Positions 7,347 to 16,137 of a stretch of DNA of 23,646 nt are shown here, one piece after another. Below the pieces are notes generated by a model, which saw only the letters and a program-made list of their open reading frames with translations, was not told the origin of the DNA and did not search any database. Both the position numbers and the translations under genes were made by a program. Origin of the DNA: a virus; IMG/VR virus record IMGVR_UViG_3300032291_000247, positions 1 through 23,646 of that record. One strand, given 5' to 3'. The stretch's first letter is position 1. The number at the start of each line of letters is the position of its first letter.

Positions 7347-9715
7347 ACTACATCCCCGGCTTCAGCAACTATCTGGAAACGTCCATGCCGCGCTACGCGA
7401 AGGGCGGCCCTGCGCGGTTCAACGGGGAAGACATTTATGGCGGTGCCGCAGTCATGGACACGCCCCGTCAGGCGGCGGTCGCGCCGACGACGCAAGCTGC
7501 TGCGTCTGCGGCGGCCCCAGAAACTGAAGCTCAGGAACGCGCGCGACTTACAGCTTACCTTCCCGCTGCACTTTTGGGCGGCGCAAACCCGAATGATTTC
7601 GACATGGGGTTCCTGCGCCAAATGGCGAAGAACGCCGACCGGTACTATTGGGACCAAAAAGAAGCCGCCCATACGAAGGCGAACCCCCGTGTTAGTTACG
7701 CGACGGCGGACCCCGCCGAGTACTACAAGGCTTTCGGCACGGTGCCTATCTCCTTTACCGGGACTTCAGGATACATGGACAAGGGTGTTAAAGGCCCGTC
7801 TATCGACTATCTGACACCCGAAGCTGGCGCGACTTACTCGCTGTACAGCCCAAAAACGGGACAACTTATTGGCACCGGCACTGGGGCTGAAGGCCTGCTG
7901 GCGTTGGCCAAACAAGCCAACGACATGAACGAAAGTCAAGGCCGTAAGGCCGACTTCCAACTCGTGAAGACGGGTGCCGGTTCTACCACCCCAGAGGTTT
8001 TAGGCACCAACTTATACAACAGCGACCGCACGGCGCTGGGCAATGTTATGAGTGTGGTCGGTAAGGCACTGCCCCTCGCGACGATGTTCATACCGGGCTT
8101 GAACGTCCTCAGCGGTATCGCCGTTGGCGCGGGCCTCGGCGGCGTAGGCGCGCAGTTGCAGGGTAAGAACGCCCTTAAAGGCGCGCTCATGGGAGGTTTG
8201 TCTTCGGCTGGCGGTCAAGTGCTTGGGCCAGCACTCGAGGGTGGAGGCGCTCTTGGCGCTAATCTGGCCCCAAGGCTCGCCACCTCAATCGGCACGGGCA
8301 TCGGCTCGACCGCAGGTGGTTTGGTCACAGGCCAGAGCCTGAAGAACTCTCTCCTTGGGGGTGTCGCTTCTGGCGCGCTTAGTTACATGTCACCCGACAT
8401 AACTAAAGGTCTTAAAGATCTTGGCATAGTTCCGGGCGCGAATGTTAATACCAACACTAGCGGCAGCGCCCCCAGCGGTGGTGACATCGTGGTTAGCGCA
8501 ACCCCCGCAGTCACCCCAACTAACCTAAACACATCTTTCGGTAATTCGCAGAATAAGATCCAACAGATGGTAAAACCAAAGACTGAAACCCCGTACGACG
8601 GCCTCACCGTCACCGGCGGCAAGTTCGGTACTGTTGGTTTTGGTGGCGACCTGTCCGGTGCCGACCGGTTCGGCACGCCCGGAAGCGACACCTCCGCGTT
8701 TAAGAAGATGTACGAAGAGCCTTACGACCCGAATGAAATCCTCGTTAAGGCTACTACGACGACTACCCCCGTTTCCAGTGGTCTATCGCCCGACGTGCAG
8801 GCTGGAATAGCTGAATTTGAGAAGAACCCCATCATCTCTGAAGGTTCTAAGAGGGTTACCCCCGTTTCCGCTCCGGTAACAGGCCCTCTTACAACAACAG
8901 CTCCAGCGGTTCTGCCGAAGGACATTGTCGTAGACGCCACTACGAAGACTACCCCCGTTTCCAGCGGTTTCACCCTGTCGTCGGATACGCTTTCTGAGAT
9001 TGACAAACTGTCTGAAGCGGAAAGAAAAGCTAAGGAAGAAGAAGCCAAGAAGAAGCTCGAAGTCGAAGACTACCTGCGCCTCGCAAGTCTTGCCACCGGC
9101 CTAGTCGGCAACCTCACCGGCGGCGGTAAAGACGGCTCAGGCTCGTCGGGCACATACATCCCCGGCGGCGTTGGCAGCGGCCGCCTGAACCCAATCTTCT
9201 CGGCCCAACTGCCCGCAGCGGGCGGTCTCGGCACTGTCGGCGCGACCCGCACGGCGCGTCAGTTGGGCGACGTAGACTGGCTTACTTACGGCATGCGGCC
9301 TGAGCTTAAATTCTTCGACTACGCGACGTCGCCAGCCAACCCCGCGCCTGTCACAACACCCGTGCCCGGCAACCCCGCTGGCCCAATTATGCAACAGCGC
9401 GATCCTATGGTTATGGCCGAGGGCGGCGCACTCGCCGCAAAGCGTGGTGGCCGGTCACAACGCACTGAATTTGCAGTCAACGGCCCCGGCACTGGCCGCA
9501 GCGATGACATCCCTGCGGTGCTGTCCGACGGTGAATATGTCATCGACGCCGAGACTGTCGCCCTATTGGGTGACGGATCGAGCAAGGCTGGCGCGAAGAA
9601 GCTGGACGACCTGCGGGTCAAAGTTCGTAAACACAAGGGTCAGAAGTTGGCAAAGGGCCGTTTTAGTGCTAATGCCAAGAAGCCCGAAGCATATCTGTCT
9701 GGAGGACGTATTTAA
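7343..9715 (+). CDS. Large virion-associated protein, probable internal or ejection protein
   Basis: I take the ATG at 7343 (ATGA overlap, GAAGG upstream), giving 790 residues; an in-frame ATG at 7301 adds 14 residues. The N-terminus has MPRYAKGG (15-22). Residues about 235-350 form a long Gly/Ala/Leu-rich hydrophobic stretch (LPLATMFIPGLNVLSGIAVG and similar), suitable for membrane insertion. A Thr/Pro-rich region with repeats (about 380-545) follows, then a charged helix (EAERKAKEEEAKKKLEVEDY, about 557-576). A compact C-terminal domain after MAEGG contains GTGRSDDIPAVLSDGEYVID and EAYLSGGR, a motif I recall from many environmental phage proteins. It heads a run of internal-protein genes. 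Ejection through the tail is inference; no lytic transglycosylase motif is visible. Confidence 0.65.
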   Translation: MNYIPGFSNYLETSMPRYAKGGPARFNGEDIYGGAAVMDTPRQAAVAPTTQAAASAAAPETEAQERARLTAYLPAALLGGANPNDFDMGFLRQMAKNADRYYWDQKEAAHTKANPRVSYATADPAEYYKAFGTVPISFTGTSGYMDKGVKGPSIDYLTPEAGATYSLYSPKTGQLIGTGTGAEGLLALAKQANDMNESQGRKADFQLVKTGAGSTTPEVLGTNLYNSDRTALGNVMSVVGKALPLATMFIPGLNVLSGIAVGAGLGGVGAQLQGKNALKGALMGGLSSAGGQVLGPALEGGGALGANLAPRLATSIGTGIGSTAGGLVTGQSLKNSLLGGVASGALSYMSPDITKGLKDLGIVPGANVNTNTSGSAPSGGDIVVSATPAVTPTNLNTSFGNSQNKIQQMVKPKTETPYDGLTVTGGKFGTVGFGGDLSGADRFGTPGSDTSAFKKMYEEPYDPNEILVKATTTTTPVSSGLSPDVQAGIAEFEKNPIISEGSKRVTPVSAPVTGPLTTTAPAVLPKDIVVDATTKTTPVSSGFTLSSDTLSEIDKLSEAERKAKEEEAKKKLEVEDYLRLASLATGLVGNLTGGGKDGSGSSGTYIPGGVGSGRLNPIFSAQLPAAGGLGTVGATRTARQLGDVDWLTYGMRPELKFFDYATSPANPAPVTTPVPGNPAGPIMQQRDPMVMAEGGALAAKRGGRSQRTEFAVNGPGTGRSDDIPAVLSDGEYVIDAETVALLGDGSSKAGAKKLDDLRVKVRKHKGQKLAKGRFSANAKKPEAYLSGGRI
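8751..8968 (+). repeat. Intragenic TTPVSSG-coding repeats
   Basis: The DNA at 8751-8782 and 8938-8968 is nearly identical (ACTACCCCCGTTTCCAG core) and encodes KATTTTTPVSSG and DATTKTTPVSSG. A shorter related copy is at 8856-8869 (TTACCCCCGTTTCC). Each full copy follows an acidic/aliphatic lead ([DE]I[LV]V[KD]AT), and a further diverged lead (DIVVSATPAVTP) lies near residue 381. These look like linker repeats within the large virion protein. Confidence 0.7.
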
Positions 9716-10773
9716 TGGCTGTCAGTTCATTCATGGCCGAAGGGGCAACAATCCCGCAAGGCTCGGCCCTCACGGACGTAACCAAACAGACGGTGATGCC
9801 TGAGTGGTACACTAACTATGCGATGGATATGCTTTCGGGGCAGAAGGCTTTAGCCAGCCGTCCGTACCAAACCGCGCCCATGCCACGCATTGCGGGCTTC
9901 ACGCCGACGCAAGAGAAGTCCTTCGGCATGACCGAGACTGCGGCCGGTGCATACCAGCCGATGCTCGACCAAGCCACGCAGGCCGCGCAGGCAGCCGCAA
10001 ACGCGCCGGGCGCGCTCAACGTAGCGCAGCCGTACTTGACGCAGGCGGGCCAGACGTCCGTGTCGAACATCGGCCAGTACATGGACCCGTACAACGAGGC
10101 CGTCACCAAACGCATCGCCGAGTTGGGCACACGCAACCTCACCGAAAACATTATGCCTCAGATCGAGGGACGCTACATCCAAGCCGGTCAGCTCGGCTTC
10201 GGCGGACGCGGTGGCGCGGGCACGCCGTCGGGCATGATGACCGACACCTCACGCGCCATTCGCGACACCAGCGCCGACATCCTCGGCAAGCAGACCGAGG
10301 CGCTTCAGTCCGGCTACGCGCAGGCCGCAGGGCTTGCGGGCACCGACTTGGCGCGCTTTGGCAACCTTGCAGGCACGGCTGGCAATCTGGCGCAGGCACA
10401 ACAGCAACAGCAGCTCGCCGCCTCCGGCGCTCTGTCCTCACTCGGCGAGCAGGCGCAGACCCTCGGCCTCACCGGCGCGGGCGCACTGGGCAACGTCGGC
10501 GCGCTGCAACAGCAACAGGGTCAGAAGAACCTCGACGTGGCCTACGGCGACTTCCTGCGTCAGCAGGGCTACGAGCAGGAGCAGATCGACAACATGATGA
10601 AGACGTTCCAAGGCGTCGCCTCCGGTATCCCGACTGCGACACAAGAGTACGGCATCTCGCCGTCGAGCGCGGAGCAGAAATACCCAGCCAGCACGGCGTC
10701 GAATGTCGCCGCTGGTTTGTCTGGCGGGGCGGCTCTTATTAAGGAATTGAAGGACGCGGGCGTTTTCAAATGA
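9715..10773 (+). CDS. Probable virion internal protein, Gln/Ala/Gly-rich
   Basis: A 352-residue protein with a GGAGG site at 9701-9705 and a 1-nt overlap with the gene before. It begins MAVSSFMAEGATIPQG, has PYQTAPMPRIAGFTPTQEKS near residue 50, and a YMDPYNEAVTKRIAELGTRN segment followed by GQLGFGGRGGAG (about 122-170). YM.PY plus a Gly-rich FGG stretch is a pattern I recall from small DNA-ejection or internal proteins of podoviruses. Residues about 215-275 are Gln-rich (two QQQQ blocks) and probably helical, and a Gly/Ala-rich segment lies near the C-terminus. No enzyme motif is visible. Its position between two presumed internal proteins supports an injected role. Confidence 0.6.
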   Translation: MAVSSFMAEGATIPQGSALTDVTKQTVMPEWYTNYAMDMLSGQKALASRPYQTAPMPRIAGFTPTQEKSFGMTETAAGAYQPMLDQATQAAQAAANAPGALNVAQPYLTQAGQTSVSNIGQYMDPYNEAVTKRIAELGTRNLTENIMPQIEGRYIQAGQLGFGGRGGAGTPSGMMTDTSRAIRDTSADILGKQTEALQSGYAQAAGLAGTDLARFGNLAGTAGNLAQAQQQQQLAASGALSSLGEQAQTLGLTGAGALGNVGALQQQQGQKNLDVAYGDFLRQQGYEQEQIDNMMKTFQGVASGIPTATQEYGISPSSAEQKYPASTASNVAAGLSGGAALIKELKDAGVFK

Positions 10774-11525
10774 TTACGGTCGATCCGCCCCTCGCACCGT
10801 GGCAGATTGACCATATTCGTAAGATGCAAGAAGAATTGGGTTTGCCGCAAACGGCACCTGACACAGAGGAAGTTACGATGGACGAAGAACTGAACGGCCA
10901 ACCCCCCGCAGATACTGGCGATGTGGCAGGCGGATTGTCGGTGTACGGCGACGCTGATGTCAAGGCGGCTATGGATAAGGAGGCAACACTCGCGGGCGAG
11001 CGCGAGAAGTATTACGACAGGATTGCCAAGGCACTTGAAGAGAAGCGCTACGGCCCGTCGTTCAGCGAGCGCATGTTCCAACTGTCGGCGGCGTTTGCCG
11101 CACCAACAAGCACGCGCGGCTTCAGCGGCGTCATGGGCAACATCATGCCCGTCTTGGCGGCACAGCAGAAGGCTCGGCGCGAGGGCGAGATTAGCCGCCG
11201 TGAGGCGCTTGAGCAGTTGGAGGCAAACCGCCTCACCAACAAGTTGGGCCTCGCTAGGCAGGACACGCAGACGAAGATCGCCCTTGCGAAGTTGGCGAAG
11301 CAGCCCCCTGTTAGGGGCGTTGCTGTCGGCGACACGTTGCGTAACCCGTATACCAATGAGGTTATGGGTCCAGAGTACAACCGCGTGCCGATGCCTGACT
11401 ACTACAAAGCTCTTGAAGCCGCCCCGACACCGGAAAACTTACAAGCCGCAGTGGCGTATTATCCGACGTTTGCGGTACAACTCAAGGCAGCTTATGACCG
11501 TGGCTTAAAGAATAAAGGACGTTAA
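10770..11525 (+). CDS. Helical virion-locus protein, probable small ejection protein
   Basis: The ATG overlaps the previous stop as ATGA. The product is 251 residues: an acidic N-terminus (about 20-60), then a long charged helix (about 65-95, DKEATLAGEREKYYDRIAKA), then GPSFSERMFQLSAAFAAPTS (about 94-113) and a second amphipathic helix (AAQQKARREGEISRREALEQ, about 129-148). The GPS.SE....AAF..PT pattern recurs in uncharacterised proteins beside podovirus internal genes. No catalytic residues or membrane segments are evident. The stop is immediately followed by the next ATG. Confidence 0.6.
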   Translation: MITVDPPLAPWQIDHIRKMQEELGLPQTAPDTEEVTMDEELNGQPPADTGDVAGGLSVYGDADVKAAMDKEATLAGEREKYYDRIAKALEEKRYGPSFSERMFQLSAAFAAPTSTRGFSGVMGNIMPVLAAQQKARREGEISRREALEQLEANRLTNKLGLARQDTQTKIALAKLAKQPPVRGVAVGDTLRNPYTNEVMGPEYNRVPMPDYYKALEAAPTPENLQAAVAYYPTFAVQLKAAYDRGLKNKGR

Positions 11526-14500
11526 ATGCAAACGCTCAATCCTGCGGACTTTTTAGACACGCAAGCATCACCAAAGCAATCGAAGGCGTCGGCTGAGGCG
11601 CAAACCTCTGGCGCTGAAGCTAGGTATGCGGATATGGCGAAGGGTGCTGAGGCTCGGAAGAAGCAAGCCGAAGCCGACATCGTCAACGCAACGTCAGTAG
11701 ACGCAATCCGAGAGGCCCGCGCAAGGGCAGACAAAGCTGAAGTTGACCTTCAGGCTGCTCGTGAGGCACTCGCGAAGGGTCCAGCCAAGAGCGTTACTGA
11801 AATTGAGTTAGATGCAAAAGCTAAGGGCGCAAAATCGCGCGCGGCAGTCGTGCGCGCGCAGATGCTAAATAACATCCAACTGTACAAGAACGAGATTAAA
11901 GGCCAACCGGCCTCGCGCCTGTTTGGTTACACGGAAATGTTCGACAAACCTAGCTTTGGTGGCGTAGTCCCAGCTATTCCCGCTTACGAAAATTTCACCA
12001 AAGCCAACGCCGCTATCCTCCCGCTGATACGCCCTCTCGTCGCGCAGTCGTCGAAGGAAGGCGACAGCGACAAGGAAATGGCGGTTTTCATGGCCTATAT
12101 TCCCGAAGCTGGGGACAGCGACCGCACAATCGAAACCAAGTACGCCATGCTTGATACCCTTATCGCCGGTATGGCCGAGGGGCGTCCCGCGTCCGAAATC
12201 GTGGCGATGGGCGTCAAGCCGCGCAACGTAGATGACGTAGAAATGTCGATCCGCCGCGAACTGGCACCGAACGAAATTAAAGGCTATCGCATCCCCGCCA
12301 CAACTGAAGGCAAAATCCGTGCGCTGTATGCTGACAAGCAACTTACGCCAGAGGCGTATGCCGATCTCGTTGTCGCAGGAGCCATAGAGGCAGGCCTAAA
12401 ACCCGACGAGGCGTTTAAGGCCGACGCGTTGGCCAAGGGCGCAGAAGCCGTATCCAATATGGAGAAAGGCATTCAGTGGGGCGGCTTTAGTTATGGCGAC
12501 GTAGACAAGGCAGCTAAAGAAGGTCTCGCTTGGCCAGAAGCCGCGTTGTCTGGCGTGATCAACCTCCCGTATAGCGCCCTTGAGACGTTCGCAGAGACCG
12601 GAAAGGCGCTAACCGTTGGTTTACCCGAGACGGTACAAACCATAGGAAAACTGGCAGGCGACGCCATCGGCGTGACCGACGGCGAAACTTTGCAAGCCCT
12701 CGGTGAGTTTTACACCAACCGGTACCTCACGGAACAAGGCTTCAAGGAGGCAATCGCGCAAAACCCTTTTGAGGTTTTGTTGGACGCAAGCACGGTTAGC
12801 GGTGCCTTGGGCAAGGTCGGCAAACTTGAGGCTGCGACAAAACTAAGCAACGCGCTAGACCCAGTTGCGCTAGCCACTCGTGTGGCAAAGTTTCCGTTTC
12901 AAACAGCGGCGGGTGCTGGGCGTTTGGCGCGCGAAGGTGTCACAGAGGCTCTCGGTGTCACCACCGGCGCAGGCGGCGACGCACTGCGTGAGGCGGCGAA
13001 GGCTGGTCGCGAAGGCGGCGAAGGTGCCAAAACTTTCCTCGAAAACATGCGCGGTGGCGGCAGCATGGAAGACGTGCTGAACCAAGCCCGCGAGGCTGTG
13101 GGCAATATGCGCAAAAATGCGTCAGAAGCGTATCGCACTGGTATGCTTGATGTCAGCAAGGACAAGAGCGTTGTTGACTTCACGCCCATCTATGATCGGT
13201 TGAGCAAGTTGCGCGAGCGTGCGTACATCGGCGATAAAGTCAAAAACCCGTCGGCCGCAGCCGTCTACGAGAAGGCCAAAAGCATCGTTGACGACTGGAA
13301 CACCAGCGACCCCGCAGTGTTTCATACGCCGGAAGGCATGGACGGCCTCAAGCAGCGTCTGGGCGACTTGTCCAACGATTTTGCAACGGAAAACAATCGC
13401 CGCGCCGCGTCTATAGCATCTGGTGTGTACGATGAGGTGCGCAAGTCGATCAATAATCAGGTGCCTAGCTATGCCAAGGTCATGGAAGGTTACGAAACCG
13501 CGACCAAGACCATGCGCGACATCGAGAACACCCTTTCGCTGAAGCCGGGCGCACAGATTGACACTTCATTGCGTAAGCTCCAGTCGATCATGCGTAACAA
13601 CGCCAACACCAACTATGGTCGGCGTGTTGAACTGGGCCGCACACTTGAGGAGGCTGGCGCTGAAGGACTGTTCCCGTCTCTGGCGGGCCAGCAGTTGTCC
13701 ACGAAAACACCTCGCGGCCTCGGGCAGGTAACCGCTGGCGGTAGCATATTGGGCGCTATCCCAACTGGGGGCGCATCGCTGTTTGGCTTGCCTTTAGCGT
13801 CGCCCCGTCTGATGGGTGAAACCGCGTTCAAAGCAGGCCAAGCCACAGGCGCAGCCGAGAGGGCGGTAACACCCTTCATGCAAAGCATGGCGGGTCGCAC
13901 GGCACCGTACAGCGACGCCATATTGGGGCTTGTTGAAAAGTACAACGCCAACCGACTTCCTATTCAGGGCGGCATGGCGGCCATTCAGGGTCTCGAAGGC
14001 GCGCAAATGCGGCCTGAAGAACAGGTTAACGTCACGGCCACCGAGGGTTACCCTGCGCAGGCTATGGCGGATCTTGCGGCGCGTTACGAGATGACACCTG
14101 TCGCCGCAGAGCCAGAGGCCGCAGCGGTGCCTGTGGAAGGCACCGTCTTAGTGGACGGCCGCCCAACGGAGATACGCGGGGACGGACGCCGCTATTTCAT
14201 AGGCACCAACGAGCTTGCCGAGGCGGATAACGACCCGCTCTTGGACCGCAGCGATCCCGCACTCGGCATGTACCGTGGCGGCACCGTGCAGGCGTTCAAG
14301 AATGGTGGCGACAAGGGCACGCCTAAGAAGCGGACAAGCTGGTACGACGACCTGACGATGGCGGTCAGCCGCCGCAGTAATGACCTTGTGGCAGCGGCCG
14401 CCGATCTGGCGGACAAATACGGCATATCACCGGCCAACGCCACCGCGTGGATCGCGCAGAATGTCGCTGGCTACTCGCCGCAACAGGCCGCACAGATCCG

Positions 14501-15011
14501 CCGCAACCTGAGCGGCGTGAGCAATCGTGCTATCGTCAATGCCGGTGCCGCGTCGAACGAGACCCGCTTCCGTAACGCTGGCGGTCGCGGCGCTCGCTCG
14601 GCCGACATGGTGACGTTGCCTGTTCGCATGAGCGACGTAGCCTACCGGGTTCAGGACATTCCACGCGCAGTCGTAAGCGAGACCCCTAAAGCGCTTCGGG
14701 CCGCAGGCAATTACATCACCAGCACCGCGCCGCAGACTATGCTCCGCGACGCGCAGCGCGCAGGTTCTGTCGCCATTAACGCAATCGCGGAGGATCCGTA
14801 TGGCGTGGCTTTTGATACAGCCTTGTATCCTGCGTTTCCGATAGCGGCCAGCGCGGGCGACTTCGCTGCGATGCGCGGCGGGGCGCGCGAGCTAAGTCCG
14901 TACGTGCGTGACGACGTTGAAGCCGCAGATGCCAAGCGTATGGTTGATGCGCTGTCGGTGCTGCCAATAAGCGGCGGGATGGCGGGTCGTCGCCTAACAA
15001 AGAAGCGCTAA
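11526..15011 (+). CDS. Giant internal virion (DNA-ejection) protein, 1161 residues
   Basis: The largest gene of the window; ATG at 11526 follows an AAAGGAC site with no gap to the gene before. The N-terminus is Ala/Lys/Glu-rich coiled coil (about 30-90). A segment around 400-455 (FKEAIAQNPFEVLLDASTVS, then LSNALDPVALATRV) matches a pattern I recall in very large phage proteins delivered with the genome. Residues about 735-760 are Gly/Ala-rich and hydrophobic. At 915-928 is MYRGGTVQAFKNGG, separating a C-terminal domain (about 930-1161) of mixed helices ending in a basic RRLTKKR tail. I find no transglycosylase or polymerase motif. Size and position parallel T7 gp16-like internal proteins, but homology is not shown. 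Confidence 0.65.
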   Translation: MQTLNPADFLDTQASPKQSKASAEAQTSGAEARYADMAKGAEARKKQAEADIVNATSVDAIREARARADKAEVDLQAAREALAKGPAKSVTEIELDAKAKGAKSRAAVVRAQMLNNIQLYKNEIKGQPASRLFGYTEMFDKPSFGGVVPAIPAYENFTKANAAILPLIRPLVAQSSKEGDSDKEMAVFMAYIPEAGDSDRTIETKYAMLDTLIAGMAEGRPASEIVAMGVKPRNVDDVEMSIRRELAPNEIKGYRIPATTEGKIRALYADKQLTPEAYADLVVAGAIEAGLKPDEAFKADALAKGAEAVSNMEKGIQWGGFSYGDVDKAAKEGLAWPEAALSGVINLPYSALETFAETGKALTVGLPETVQTIGKLAGDAIGVTDGETLQALGEFYTNRYLTEQGFKEAIAQNPFEVLLDASTVSGALGKVGKLEAATKLSNALDPVALATRVAKFPFQTAAGAGRLAREGVTEALGVTTGAGGDALREAAKAGREGGEGAKTFLENMRGGGSMEDVLNQAREAVGNMRKNASEAYRTGMLDVSKDKSVVDFTPIYDRLSKLRERAYIGDKVKNPSAAAVYEKAKSIVDDWNTSDPAVFHTPEGMDGLKQRLGDLSNDFATENNRRAASIASGVYDEVRKSINNQVPSYAKVMEGYETATKTMRDIENTLSLKPGAQIDTSLRKLQSIMRNNANTNYGRRVELGRTLEEAGAEGLFPSLAGQQLSTKTPRGLGQVTAGGSILGAIPTGGASLFGLPLASPRLMGETAFKAGQATGAAERAVTPFMQSMAGRTAPYSDAILGLVEKYNANRLPIQGGMAAIQGLEGAQMRPEEQVNVTATEGYPAQAMADLAARYEMTPVAAEPEAAAVPVEGTVLVDGRPTEIRGDGRRYFIGTNELAEADNDPLLDRSDPALGMYRGGTVQAFKNGGDKGTPKKRTSWYDDLTMAVSRRSNDLVAAAADLADKYGISPANATAWIAQNVAGYSPQQAAQIRRNLSGVSNRAIVNAGAASNETRFRNAGGRGARSADMVTLPVRMSDVAYRVQDIPRAVVSETPKALRAAGNYITSTAPQTMLRDAQRAGSVAINAIAEDPYGVAFDTALYPAFPIAASAGDFAAMRGGARELSPYVRDDVEAADAKRMVDALSVLPISGGMAGRRLTKKR

Positions 15012-15013
15012 CG

Positions 15014-16135
15014 ATGGGTATCCCGTCACGTTTCGCCGCCAAAGCTGCTGCCAAAGCTGCTGCCAAGGCTGCCGGTAAAGCTGCAAAACTGAAGGTTATC
15101 CCTAAACCAAAGGTGGAAACACCTCCGGCCAGACCGCGCGCGGTAACACGACCCGACGATAAGTTTCGGGGTGAAGGTACGCCTCAGATAACGGTTGTGA
15201 AGCCCAAAAAACCTTTTGTAGCCCGAAGCACAACTCAATCCCAGATCGACGACATGATAGCGTCTGGCTTAGTGCGCCCAAAAGAAGGCGGTTACGGCAA
15301 ACAGCAATCTCCGCAAATCTATTTTGGCGAAAGTGACGCCGCGCTGCCGACGGACGTGTTTAGCCGCCCACGGCCGGGTAAATTTGTACTTGTTGGGAAA
15401 AGCGAGAACCTTGCGGGCCGAGAAGGCCCAATCAGCCTCGATGACCTTGAGCATATATGGGAAGACGTAGACGGCGAGATTGTAGACATTCTACCCGACG
15501 TCCTACGCAAAAACCAAGAGTTTGTACCGACGCGCGCGCCGTCGTTAGACATGGGCACTGAGGCACGCATGGCGCGCGCCCGTGACATGGGCTTCGACGT
15601 AGACAACCCATTGTACGTTTCTACGTTAGGTGACGTTGCGGCCTTCAACCCGCGCGGCGAATTTCGCGGCCATAAGGGCATTTCCGGCATCAGCTTGACC
15701 GACAACCCCGAACTGGCCTCACGCTATTTGGACCGATACGGCGAGATCGACTATAAGGGCGAGCCTTTCAGCAAACAGATGATGAAGGTTCTGATACGAC
15801 CGGGCGAGATTGAAGGGTTCGACAATCCCATCCCTAGCCAATACACCCTCGGTGCGCCGCTGCCTGAAGGCTACGCGTGGCCTTCCGCGTTAGAAAACGT
15901 CGATACCGCTGTCTTCCCAGATGCCGTGCCACGGACAGGCGCTATCCGCCACCTCGAGCCGGGCACCCAAGGCGCTATCGAAGGTTTGGAGTACATCCTC
16001 CGCGACCCGACGCGGGTGCGCTCGTTTACCGCCGCCTTCGATCCTGAGTATTTTGACAGTCCAGATCTTATGAAAGCGCGTGGCGGCCTCGCCGTGAAGC
16101 CCCGTAAATATGCCGTCAAGAAATCAAGGAAGTAG
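15014..16135 (+). CDS. Putative ADP-ribosyltransferase-like protein with Ala/Lys-rich leader
   Basis: The gene begins 2 nt after the giant protein gene. Residues 1-27 (MGIPSRFAAKAAAKAAAKAA onward) form an amphipathic Ala/Lys helix nearly shared with the next gene. The C-terminal half resembles phage domains of the ART/PARP-like kind: RARDMGFDVDNPLYVST (188-204), AAF (209-211), GISLTDNPELASRYL (225-239) and VRSFTAAFDPEYFDSPDL (335-352). In the family as I know it, the first motif usually reads LYHGT; here it is LYVST, so the NAD-contacting His appears lost. The enzyme may be inactive, changed in substrate, or only distantly related. The protein ends with KARGGLAVK plus a basic tail. Injection with the genome is inferred from gene order. 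Confidence 0.5.
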   Translation: MGIPSRFAAKAAAKAAAKAAGKAAKLKVIPKPKVETPPARPRAVTRPDDKFRGEGTPQITVVKPKKPFVARSTTQSQIDDMIASGLVRPKEGGYGKQQSPQIYFGESDAALPTDVFSRPRPGKFVLVGKSENLAGREGPISLDDLEHIWEDVDGEIVDILPDVLRKNQEFVPTRAPSLDMGTEARMARARDMGFDVDNPLYVSTLGDVAAFNPRGEFRGHKGISGISLTDNPELASRYLDRYGEIDYKGEPFSKQMMKVLIRPGEIEGFDNPIPSQYTLGAPLPEGYAWPSALENVDTAVFPDAVPRTGAIRHLEPGTQGAIEGLEYILRDPTRVRSFTAAFDPEYFDSPDLMKARGGLAVKPRKYAVKKSRK

Positions 16136-16137
16136 CT

